This document shows, piece by piece, positions 28,601-39,000 of a DNA stretch of 64,000 nucleotides. Where the stretch lies: the NCBI RefSeq assembly GCF_932526225.1, contig NC_064048.1:8580515-8644514 (forward strand), read 5' to 3'. This DNA comes from Nematostella vectensis (Eukaryota > Cnidaria > Anthozoa > Actiniaria > Edwardsiidae). The translations under genes and the position numbers were made by a program. Under the pieces are notes generated by a model that had not been told where the DNA came from, did not search any database, and worked only from the letters and a program-made list of their open reading frames with translations. The number at the start of each line of letters is the position of its first letter. Position 1 is the stretch's first letter.

Positions 28601-31600
28601 TTGTGTCGTGTAGAGAGAGAGTTTGTTAGGATTCGCGCTCTAGGTTAGTGACTGATAATCGATGAGCTTAAGCGATGGCCCATATCGAGCGAAAATAATA
28701 CGCGTAGATACGGCAGAGAAACGGTAGGAATTACAGTGCAGGTTAAGATGTGTAAATCACGTGCAAGTGCCAAAAGTGAACATTTAACAATGACGAATAC
28801 GATATTTCCAGTATATGTTTCTATTCGAGTTAATCACTTACAAATGCCAAAAAAGTGAAGCTTTAATAACGACGAATACGATATTCCCAGTGTATCACGA
28901 GTTACCTGCTGTACTGTCAAGTTGCCTGCTATATGTTTGTATAAAAGTAAATCACGAAAACATTCCAAAAAAGTGAGGCTTTAATAACGACATACATAAT
29001 TTGTCGTACTTCGATTTCACTGTTATTTCAGTCAGAACTCTAGATATCGATTTTTTTCCCACGGTCACGTGATTGATGGCGTCATGAGAATAACTAATAC
29101 GGTGTTGTCTTCGTTATTACATTTGTACACTTAGGTTAAAGTTTGATGACTATCGGTGAAAATGGGACGTAGATATTGAGACAATTGTGATGTAACGACT
29201 TGCCTGCTGGAACATTCAACGTCACACAGTCACGTGATTAATAATATTTGATATCATACATGCATGAATATGTTTGTAGTACTTTTTGTACAATCGTGTC
29301 AAAATTTCGTGACAATCGGCCAAATACCTGCCGAGATATTACACAAATCAACACATTTGAGTTGCCTGCTAACTTCACCGAGTTGCCTGCTGAGTTGCCT
29401 GCCAGCTTCACTATGGTATATTAAGCCAACTAAATACAGAACTTATATACTTCAATTATGTATTCACAAGTCATAATTATTCACTTGATTGAAACATTTT
29501 AGTAGCCAGAAAATCCATCTGTTAAAGGGTAAGGCAGAAAAATATCTTGGTTTCCAAGCAGGTCCAGAAACAGATGCGTACACTCAGGATTTTGCAATAC
29601 ATTTTTCTTTAAAAATCAAAATTTTGCAGGACCCTTTACTGAATTACGCGCTTAATTGCACGGAATATCAACTTTCATGCCCATACTACATTTTGTACCA
29701 AAGGAAAGCACGAAATAAACTTGAAAAGGTTTATTTTTTGGCAAAAATATCTTAGGCGAGTTTCCATTGGCTCCTAGCCACCAGCCAATTAAAAAAGGTA
29801 TTCTATTATTAGTCCTAGGCCTTCGTGGTTTAGCAAAGAACGCCTAGTCATTTTATTTGTTTTCGAAATTCATTTCGAAATATTGCACTCTTACAAAGAA
29901 TATCTGTCTTTTTTTATGAGAAATAGAGGTAAGAACCCTTAAAGAACACATCAGCTGTGCACTTAAATGTTTTGTCTTTCAAAATTTAGCCAAATTACGC
30001 GGGATTACACAGAAATTTGTGGATTACGCGGAGAAAGCCAAATTATGCGCTTCCGCACAAGCGTGTAATTCCAGAAGCCATGTATACTATGCTTTTCCCA
30101 TGTGATACCTATGACTGCACACCACCCTCGGATAATCCTGAGAATGTGCCTAAGAAAAGAGAGTCAACCCCCCGTTGGCCACCAAAAAGTGGGTCATTTC
30201 TTATTATGAATGGTCATCAAATACTATTCTTCATACATAAGTTACATGACTGTGCATTTCCCCCAGCCACCACCACCAGTCTCCCCTCAGCAAATGTCAT
30301 TTTGTGGTACACATAAAATATAATGTGGAAATACATACCTTTCTGTCAATTTCCCTAAGAGCATCACCAGTTGATAGACAATCCTCAACTACAATAGTGT
30401 GGATTACACAGGATGAACGAACACTGAACCATTTAGATTTTCTAAAATAAGAACATTTATCAATGAGACACTAAAGGCAAAACTGTAAAAAAGCATTTAA
30501 GGGAGTGTGTCACTATTTATCAATGAGACACTAAAAGCGAAACTGTAAAAAAGGTAAAGGTAAGGTAAAGTCAATCAGATGTGAAGTACATTTAAACATG
30601 ATATTGTATACATTTGGTGTTAGTTCCTATAAAAATAGCTATGATTTTCCAAAATGTATTGCCCATTTATCCCCGATCCTATGTAATGTCACCAGGGCAG
30701 AGTGAAGAAGGTAAATTGTAACAAGCTTATTTACATCAAATAAGTTGCACGCAATGCAAAAATGTTTCAACCAGAAAAAGAAAATGTGCATGTTCTAGAA
30801 TATAGCATGTTCTCTATACCAAAAAGAATTTATACATCTCTACATGGTTTCCTACTACAGAAAAGTCATCACTAATGTAATACATAGACCCATAAGCAAC
30901 CAAGCCTACATCAGATCGAGGCTCTATTTTAGCACTGCGCTAAGATAGAAAGTCTACAAATTATTTCAAACTTTTAAGAAACCTCTTCTATCGTTGTTAA
31001 AATTGTCAATATGAGGCTCAAGTTTTCAATAGTTCTTACTTTATCGTTTTACAAATAATTCTAAGATTTATCTATATGCTGGCATTAATGCGATGTCATA
31101 TGAAAGCGTTTTTACCATATTGAGCCGAAGGCCGAAGGTCACGGGAAATTGGAGTATGTAGAAAGGTTAGTTAAACGTGTATTAATCTTTCGCTGACGTC
31201 CAAGAACAATACACAATTCCTTTTTCCATTATATGAGATAAGAACAATCTTCGCATTTTTGCATTCATGTCGATGCCAGTATTTTGGCTATAGGGAACCT
31301 TGCATGCATTGTGTGATAACAATCACAAAGACTACAGAGGAATTTGGGTCTAGTTTTGGAAGTCAAAGTTTTTCAGACTCTTAGCCACTCATTCACATAC
31401 CAAGGGAAAGATAATAGCAGGTTTGATTCAAGAGGAACAAACAATATGTAGAAATTTTGCCGTGAGTCGAATTTGCAAATCATAGCAGCGAAATATATAC
31501 TTCCTATGTGTTTGGCATATATTCTCCTCGACTTCACGCTTCATGATTATTAACCTAGAGTTTTAATTACAGGTTACAGTACTTTTCAGTGATAAAACAA

Positions 31601-33435
31601 AAAATAATTTTGAGTTTAAGTGATCGCATGGAATAAAACAACATCTTTCCCGATGACATCAATCTTTATTTGTCAATGATTCTTATCATGGAGCACGCAT
31701 TGCTTGGTCCTTTCTTCATTACGTCATGTTCTTGTCTTCCTAAATACTGTGGAAACAGTCGCTGAAAAGCTTTCTTCACTGGCGAAAACAAGATGAAACA
31801 CGCACCTCGAGTGAATAATTATGCATATTTTAGTCCTCCAATCAAATCACTCACAACACAATGGCGCTAATTCAAAACAACAACAATCGCTTTGGTTGCC
31901 AATGACTCAGAGTAACACTTATCTAAAAGTTGTACGTTGACATTATTAAGACCCAAGATGTTCCTAGAACACCTGAGATGTTTATAGAATACCTGAGATG
32001 TTCCTAGAACATCTGAGATGTATATAAAAACATGTACCTGAGACTCTCCTAGAACACCTGAGCTGTTTATAGAACACCTGAAATGTTCCTAGACCATTTG
32101 AGCTGTTTATATAATACCTGAGATGTTCCTAGAACACCTGAGATGTATATGGAACACCTGAGATGTTCTTAGAACACTTGAAATGTTTATAGAATACCTT
32201 ATCTGTTTATAGAGTACCTGAGATGTTTGTATAGAATATCTCAGCTGTTTGTATAGAATACCTGAGCTGTTTATATAGAATACCTGAGCTGTTTGTATAG
32301 AATACCTGAGCTGTTTGTATAGAATACCTGAGATGTTTGTATAGAATACCTGAGATGTTTGTATAGAATACCTGAGATGTTTGTATAGAATACCTGAGCT
32401 GTTTGTATAGAATACCTGAGATGTTTGTATAGAATACCTGAGATGTTCGTATAGAATACCTGAGCTGTTTGTATAGAATACCTGAGATGTTTGTATAGAA
32501 TACCTGAGATGTTTGTATAGAATACCTGAGCTGTTTGTATAGAATACCTGAGATGTTTGTACAGAATACCTGAGATGTTTGTATAGAATTCCTGAACTGT
32601 TTGTATAGAATACCTGAGATGTTTGTATAGAATACCTGAGATGTTTGTATAGAATACCCGAGATGTCTGTATAGAATACCTGAGCTGTTTGTATAGAATA
32701 CCTGAGATGTTTGTATAGAATACCTGAGCTGTTTGTATAGAATACCTGATATGTTTGTATAGAATACCTGAGATGTTTGTATAGAATACCTGAAATGTTT
32801 GTATAGAACACCTGAGCTGTTTGTATAGAATACCTGAGATGTTTGTATAGAATACCTGAGATGTTTGTATAGAATACCTGAGATGTTTGTATAGAATACC
32901 TGAGATGTTCCTTGATTTGGTCAGCATGAGCACAGCAGAAAATAAATAATTCTTCAACACCAGCTTCTACCAGGAATTCAATGGTGTAGTCCAGCAAAGG
33001 GCAGTTGATCAATGGTAACAGAGCCTGTCAATAGAATATGGCCTAAGATACATGTCTGGTAATTCCCCTCTCTCCCCCTCAAGATGTATGCCCCCCCCCC
33101 CCTGCACATATACACCTACCCAACAAATAAATCATGTAAAACCTCTTTCCATATACCTTTTCTAGATATACATTTTCAAATTAAAAAAAGGTAATCCAAA
33201 CATACATTTTCATTAGCAATTAACTTATAAATGATCACCCAAACACGTGAATAAGCTTATACTTTCATTGGTGATAGCTTTCTCTTACAAAATCTCTATT
33301 TATACTTACTCGTGGTTTCTCTAAAGTTACAGGTAAAAATTTGTAATTAAAGCTGTCAGCAAGGATCACCGCTTGTAAGATTTCCTCCCCCTTCTCCCAT
33401 GATTCGCCATTTCCTTTCTTTTTCTTCGAACTCAT
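4618..33435 (-). CDS. EIF2B5: Translation initiation factor eIF2B subunit epsilon, complete, 21 exons
   Basis: Catalytic subunit of the cytosolic guanine-nucleotide exchange factor that reloads eIF2 with GTP. I joined exons 33435-33310, 33024-32900, 30441-30339, 18263-18181, 17205-17131, 16548-16449, 16369-16292, 16084-16007, 15013-14928, 14373-14251, 13427-13327, 12822-12717, 12180-12141, 11820-11688, 11378-11280, 10602-10507, 10075-9985, 9168-9051, 8229-8149, 6748-6578 and 4686-4618: 2082 nt, 693 residues (human about 721). All junctions are GT-AG and all phases agree. Residues about 13-230 form the nucleotidyltransferase-like domain ([45 protein letters not shown]). Residues about 255-430 form the left-handed beta helix ([24 protein letters not shown]). 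An acidic linker follows, then the C-terminal W2/eIF5C catalytic HEAT domain ending WLKEAEEES plus an acidic tail. The start gives a lysine-rich N-terminus close to the family start. Introns 2, 3, 18, 19 and 20 are loaded with repeats described separately. Confidence 0.95.
5403..5925 (+). repeat. 20-bp tandem array (forward)
   Basis: About 25 near-identical units AATGTAATAACTAACGCAAA, with variants TGAAATAATTAACGC and GCGAAATGTGATAACGC recurring in blocks, which points to duplication of groups of units. Confidence 0.9.
6236..6418 (-). repeat. 20-bp tandem array (inverted copy)
   Basis: Eight to nine degenerate units of the reverse complement (TTATTACATTTTGCGTT type). Together with the forward array it could fold into an imperfect hairpin. 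Confidence 0.8.
6749..7925 (-). repeat. 63-bp array carrying the exon 20 acceptor of EIF2B5
   Basis: About 18-19 copies of a 63-bp unit in intron 19. On the coding strand each holds TTTTGATTCAG followed by an imitation of the start of exon 20 ([10 protein letters not shown] against the real [10 protein letters not shown]). The length is 21 codons, so the frame stays open over blocks of units, e.g. 7448-7059; a few units are 62 bp and break it. Confidence 0.94.
7930..8145. repeat. Degenerate repeat rich in CACGTG
   Basis: About 24-bp imperfect repeats of the type CTCTGACCACGTGCGACA, running from the 63-bp array to within a few bases of the exon 19 donor (8149/8148). Several contain the E-box palindrome CACGTG. 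With the neighbouring array this makes intron 19 almost wholly repetitive. Confidence 0.7.
8290..9120 (-). repeat. About 92-bp degenerate array carrying the exon 18 donor of EIF2B5
   Basis: The proximal unit spans the last part of exon 18 and the donor AAAAAG|GTAATG at 9051/9050. A second near-identical unit places the same donor at 8958, 92 bp away. A third, weaker copy lies near 8870, and further units toward 8300 are strongly diverged (recurring TAACGCA and CCGTCAC blocks). Confidence 0.88.
8622..8747. mobile_element. Short palindromic MITE-like element
   Basis: Inverted ends of about 28 bp, TACCAGAGTCTCGAGCTTCG on the left and its near-complement on the right, around a GC-richer core. 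Lies inside the degenerate array of EIF2B5 intron 18. No coding capacity. Confidence 0.65.
12905..13290. repeat. About 30-bp tandem repeat in EIF2B5 intron 11
   Basis: Units of the type GTAATGAAGGCCTGTTAT and GAGGGTGTC recur about 12 times with substitutions. Unlike the arrays in introns 2, 18 and 19, I find no match to either flanking exon. Confidence 0.8.
17230..17408. mobile_element. Probable MITE with G-rich interior
   Basis: Begins CAGGGGCGGATAAGG and ends CCACCCCTAGATTCACCCTG, giving imperfect inverted ends, with GGGGGG runs between. Weakly supported; lies in EIF2B5 intron 4. Confidence 0.4.
17490..18110. mobile_element. 0.6 kb inverted-repeat element in EIF2B5 intron 4
   Basis: A segment with GAAGATCCAGCATAGTTTGC near 17509 recurs inverted near 18097, extending about 70 bp on each side (gggtgctccc, ggtcaccccc, ctggaaaagttt blocks). 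No coding sequence inside. The left end precedes an additional internal hairpin at 17596-17659. Confidence 0.7.
18425..18525 (+). repeat. Dispersed repeat fragment also found in WDR77 intron 8
   Basis: Contains AGCCGATGGAAATGGATTCT and a following GGAG...AAATGGC.GCGTG pattern also present at 41655-41755 in the same orientation. Imperfect similarity over about 100 bp. Confidence 0.7.
19890..25836 (+). repeat. 117-bp satellite array, left arm of foldback element
   Basis: About 51 head-to-tail copies of a 116-118 bp unit containing GCAGGCAACTCGACAGTACA, GCAGGTAACTCGTTATG and AATATCGTATTCGTCGT. Units fall into sub-types (Val/Ala-type centres, AAATGTTCAC or AAGCTTCAC variants), and blocks of variants recur at about 937 bp (8 units) and 821 bp (7 units), i.e. 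higher-order repeats. Open frames of up to 79 codons on the minus strand come from the unit length being a multiple of three and are not genes. Confidence 0.93.
25837..28190 (-). repeat. 117-bp satellite array, right arm of foldback element
   Basis: About 20 copies of the same unit in inverse orientation. Copy number is less than half that of the left arm, showing that the two arms have changed length independently since insertion. Confidence 0.92.
31950..32905 (-). repeat. 22-bp array carrying the exon 2 splice donor of EIF2B5
   Basis: About 43 copies of a 22-bp unit; on the coding strand it reads CATCTCAGGTATTCTATACA plus two more bases. The copy at 32908-32887 is the real exon 2 end (CTCAG|GTATTC). 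The copies next to the exon are nearly perfect; the distal 270 bp are degenerate and of irregular spacing. Most units keep the CAG|GT donor. Two reading frames stay open through most of the array. Confidence 0.93.
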
Positions 33436-33643
33436 GATTGTCTTTAAAACATGTCGCTTCTACCTCGTAGCTTCATTCCATCGATGTTGAATCGGTTGTT
33501 TGTTGTTTAATCAATAAGCAGTCGGCGATTGTTTGGTTGTACGATTAGCTTCCGAGAGGCTTTTTCGGGCTGCGCCGAATGAGTGTGGTCAGCGGGGTTT
33601 CCTAAAATTGTTCTCTCTTCGCTCTTTGTTGTTGTTTTCCAAG
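33436..33643. promoter_or_regulatory. Divergent promoter region between EIF2B5 and TMEM258
   Basis: Only 208 bp separate the start codon of EIF2B5 (minus) from that of TMEM258 (plus), so both 5' UTRs and the core promoter must lie here or overlap. No TATA box is evident to me. The head-to-head layout of two housekeeping genes suggests a shared bidirectional promoter; this is inference from spacing. Confidence 0.6.
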
Positions 33644-34677
<1,034 letters not shown>

Positions 34678-34832
34678 CACCAGAATTGTCAAATTGAAAC
34701 TCATTCTTACCACAAATGGACAACATCAGGACTGCATGAGTTGGACGAAAAAAGCAGGGCTAGATCTTGAAAATCACCTCAAAGACACTTTTACCCAATT
34801 CTTATTGTCATGTTTAGTGTAGTAGAGTATTT

Positions 34833-34838
34833 AATAAA
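34833..34838 (+). promoter_or_regulatory. Poly(A) signal of TMEM258
   Basis: AATAAA 156 nt after the TMEM258 stop codon, in a T-rich context. It is the first such hexamer downstream of the gene that I see. Confidence 0.6.
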
Positions 34839-34849
34839 ATTTTACTATA

Positions 34850-36050
34850 AGAAGATTTGAATTATTCTCGGTACTAGTGAATACTAAACAAATACATGAA
34901 GAAGTTTTCTTGTTCATGTCAAATTGTTTATGTGAGCTCATAGGCATAGTATTCGCCATTGTTGTGTTGCACTGATGGGGACGAGTTGATAAAAGAATAG
35001 CATGTTTGCAGGATTTTAAGGGATGCAATAAAACATGGCATTGTAAACATGCTGATTTGATACTGAGTAAAAGCTAGATTTTACTCCTGAATTTTTTTCA
35101 TTAGACTCACAACATAGACATTGGCATCAATGCCTTTTTTATGCCTTGTTTAGTTGCATTTCCGATAAATATACCAGCATGCTGTTCGATTATAAACGCA
35201 ACCCAATCTCTGGCATAATGTGATCGTGGCTAATAATCTCAGTGGCGAAGCAAGGATTTTAACAGGGGGGCCCAAAAGGCCCTTTCAAGGCATTTTCTCC
35301 TGTATTTTTAATAATGTCTCATACATTTACTGTATTTTTGGCTGCTAAAGGGGGGGGCCCTGGTTACACCATTGAATCTGGTGCAGATTAGGATCTAAGA
35401 GTTCTATGAATGTCAATCAAGCTCAGGAAGAATTCCTGTTAGCAAAGAATACAAAAAAGTCACCTACACAATCATATTTTAGTCAAGTACTGTGAGACAA
35501 ACACAAAGTATATTACTTCTGTTGATGGGTAAAACTCTTTGTTTTGGGTGCCATTTTTATGGAAACAAAAATTTGAATTATCTGTAAGATTATTATTTTT
35601 AAAATACAGATGAAAACTACAATGTCTACAAATATAGATTATTCTGTCCATTTTACTAAAAGCAACAATTTAGCTCCCACCCTAAAAACATCCCCAGGAT
35701 TTCCTGAAAAATGCACACAAAAAGGTTATTGACATTTGCCCCAGACTTAAGGTTGTCTTGAGCTTGTTGTAGACCAGAAATAATCAAGGCTAGAAGCTTA
35801 TGCTTTTAACTTGAGCAGTAATGGGGGGCATGGCCACGCCCCTTCTTGTCATTTCCTTTTTGAAAATATTTGGGGGGGGGGGGGGGGTAGAGTGGCACTT
35901 ACCACCAGCCCCTGCTACAGCACTGCAATCATAATGATTCTTTGAATTCATAGCTTGAATTAAAAAAAAAACTTTTACCACCCGTTCGCTTCCATATTCC
36001 CAGTCCCTTGTCCCACGCTCTCTGCGTGAGCCCGCAATGCAGCTGTCATC
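34850..36050. other. TMEM258-WDR77 intergenic region
   Basis: No gene seen. Contains a G/C-run segment at 35257-35375 (GGGGGGCCCAAAAGGCCC) that looks like a short transposon remnant, and a 16-17 bp G run near 35872-35888. The WDR77 promoter should lie at the right end. Confidence 0.5.
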
Positions 36051-36077
36051 TCACACGTGCTGTCTCATAAATCCAAG

Positions 36078-39000
36078 ATGGAGGTGCTTCCATCTGCTGT
36101 TCATCAACACATAGACGCGATCTCGCTTGCCCAAGGTGATACCCAAATCAAACGCCATCCTAGTCTTAGTCAAACCCGAAGCCTTTGGCTTAATGCTAAC
36201 AGAGATTTTTTTTTGTCTGTCTGTAGATGGTACCCTTGGTCTGGCTTCTTCTAGTTTGAGCGGTAGAACGTGGGATGGTTCCGTTTGGATTTTCAGAGAA
36301 CCTTCGACAGCTCCCGAAGTGGAGTATAGTTGTGGAAGGGCGGCCACGGAATCGGGAGTGACGGACTTAAAGTGGCTGGATTCGAAAAGGATCGTTGTAG
36401 GATCTGATAATGGTGCAGTGGATATTTGGAGTCAAAGTGGTAGTTTATTAGGGCTAGAGAACTTGGCAAGTTTGAAAGAGCACGATAATGTTGTTTCATC
36501 TGTTAGTGTGGATTGCGAGAAGTCGAGGATAATTAGTGCAAGCTGGGATAGAAGGTGAGCAATTAGAACAATCACATCCGGAAAAATATCAGTGGCATTT
36601 GGTGTCTTTTATGCATTAATTCAGCATATTATTCTTCCCAGTAGAGAATATAAGCTTAATGATTGTAAACTCGTTCTTATAATACACCTTTATACACATA
36701 TTTCAAATAAAGTTGTACTCGAGAATCCATGTGTTATAAGCCGCAGTGGTTCATAGCTGCCAACTCACCCACATTAGGTGGGTGTTGCAAGATTTTGGAC
36801 CTCGTCACAAGCCTAATTTTTGTGAGAATGTTCATACATTCTCTGTATTCACCCGCATTGGCTCTCTTAGGTTTGTTTTCACATATTTACTGTTTTCACC
36901 CGATTTCACAAGATTTTTGTCCAAGTAGGGTTGACAGCTATGGTGGATCATGGGTAGCATATAAAGCCATGTGAATGTTCATAAGAACAAAAATTCTACA
37001 GCTTTTAAAACCTGCATTTGTATTTTGTTGACACTTATCTTCTTATTTACTTACCTTGAAGCACTGCGTGCAACCTTATGCAACCTTATTTGAAATAGGT
37101 GTAAATATTAAGATACAGTACACATACCTGTCAACTCTCCCACATTAGGCGGGAGTCTCAAGATTTTGGACCCCTTCTTCGCTCTCCCGCGTTGAGCACC
37201 AAATCTCCCACATTAGGCTGGAGTCTCAAGATTTTGGACCCCTTCTTCGCTCTCCCGCGTTGAGCACCAAATCTCCTGCTTTTTAGCAATTATCACTTCC
37301 GAAAAAAAAATTCTGTAAAAAATCGTCATTTTGTCTATTTCCTATTAGAATATTTGAAACAATAATTCCCTTGCGAAGCGCAATTTATCTTACACCCTCG
37401 TGAGATCTGTAAGTGGATTTGTTCATGAGAGCTTTCTATACGGCAAACGCCTTCAAGGTTAAAATCACCCTTCCTCCTAAAAAATGAATATACCCCACCC
37501 CTCCCCCAAAAAATTCTCAAGCCTTGAGATTTTCGTATGAGTACACATCAATATTTAGGAATGATGAATTTTTATATAATTGTTTTTTTTTTGCCATGTT
37601 TTTTGGTTGTATAAAATTCAAGTTCAAGGTGTCCTGTTCTCTATATGCGTTTGTGAGTAACTTAAACCCAATGCTTCTGATTCCAGTATAAAAGTTTGGG
37701 ATCTGACGTCTGAACAGTGTATACGCACTCTAAAAGGTAAGGCGCCTTCTCTATTCGGAAATGTGAGGCAATCAGGAATTATTGCACGATCCTTGCTTTT
37801 CCCTTGACTAGAATATGGGTGTCCTTCAGATTGGAAATATCGGCACGTAGTATGTATCCCGATTGAGTTCAGGTAGGCCAACTGGTCTCGGATTTTCAAC
37901 TGGAGAGGACAAGTTACAAGAACTATCCGGTTCCCTGCTAAATTTGTCCTTTTGCTTTCAAAATTTCACACATTTCAGCATGGCTTTAAAAATCAACCTC
38001 TTTCCAAACCCTGTAGGTAGTTGAGCAAAAACATCCTGTTGTTTGTAAAACCCCTTTAGGACCGAAAGCTGCTCTGGCTTCAATGAAGACACTCTAAACG
38101 TTTTTTTTTTACAGTTTAAATGATGCCGAAAATACAGAGCAATTTTTGGTGCATTGTTCGGGAAGCGTGCCAGCTCGCCATAAGCCTAAATTTTTTCACC
38201 AAGTTTGTTCCTTACTGTTCCCAGGGGTTATTTTTCTCACAAGTAAAATGTTAGAGGGAAATACTCCTGGGTTTCTGAGGAAGTGCTTTCAGAAATATTT
38301 TCCTCAAATGAAAAGCCCCCCCCCCCCCCCTAATTTAAAATCTTTGAATTTGCTAGAACTATTTAGGCTAATAATGGGACGTGGGCGGATCTATGTATCT
38401 CCTTGTCTACCAACCCCTATGTATAATCAGCCTTCTCAAAAAGATTTTTAGGAACATGTTAATTGTGAGTTTTGAGGCGGTTTGGTTGTCAAAGTAAATA
38501 TCTTCTCTGAACCCTAACACAACAAGCTTTTAATACGGATAAAGGGTTTTTGGGGGAGTACTGTCAGTTTTTGTAACTTCCTTTCTAACGTACAGCATCC
38601 ATTGTCCATGGGTCTATTAAGTACATTTTAATATGTTTAGACATGTTTTCCTTTCACTTCATTTTTTCCCTCTCCCTTATTTGGGTAAGGTGCTTATTTA
38701 AGCAATTACTGTATTAGTAGAAAAATAAAGGAAAGTATAAAAAAACAAAGGACAGAGCCAACCAATCTATTTACCAGAGAGCTCAGCTCTTGAACTGGTA
38801 ACATAAATTGCAAGGGCGGCGGAGTGGTTTCAGGGGGAGGGGTAATTTGTGGTTTCAGGGGGAGGGGTGGGTGGCGGTTTTGAATTCTTTAGTGCTATTT
38901 ATAAGAACGCGCCTCCCTTCCCCTCCCCTTCCTCTGCCCCTGAATTGGTCTTTTATCCCCCAAGTTGCAAAGAAAAATATCACAGTGCTGTATAATTTTG

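Larger units (their letters stand above)
18542..29417. mobile_element. 10.9 kb foldback (Mutator-like) transposon with satellite arms
   Basis: The ends are inverted copies starting ACCATAGTGAAGCTGGCAGG and are flanked by a perfect 9-bp direct repeat ATATTAAGC (18533-18541 and 29418-29426). Nine-bp target duplications are typical of Mutator/Foldback superfamily insertions. Each arm has an outer non-array part of about 1.2-1.35 kb followed inward by a tandem array of a roughly 117-bp unit. The arrays meet head-to-head with no spacer at 25836/25837. Left arm 7.3 kb, right arm 3.6 kb. No transposase is visible, so it is non-autonomous. It sits in EIF2B5 intron 3, 279 nt from exon 4 on that side. 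Confidence 0.9.

Noticed and set aside
32107-33012. 301-codon open frame on the minus strand
   Set aside because: Exon 2 of EIF2B5 running into the 22-bp donor array; the repetitive part is intron that stays open because 3 units equal 22 codons.
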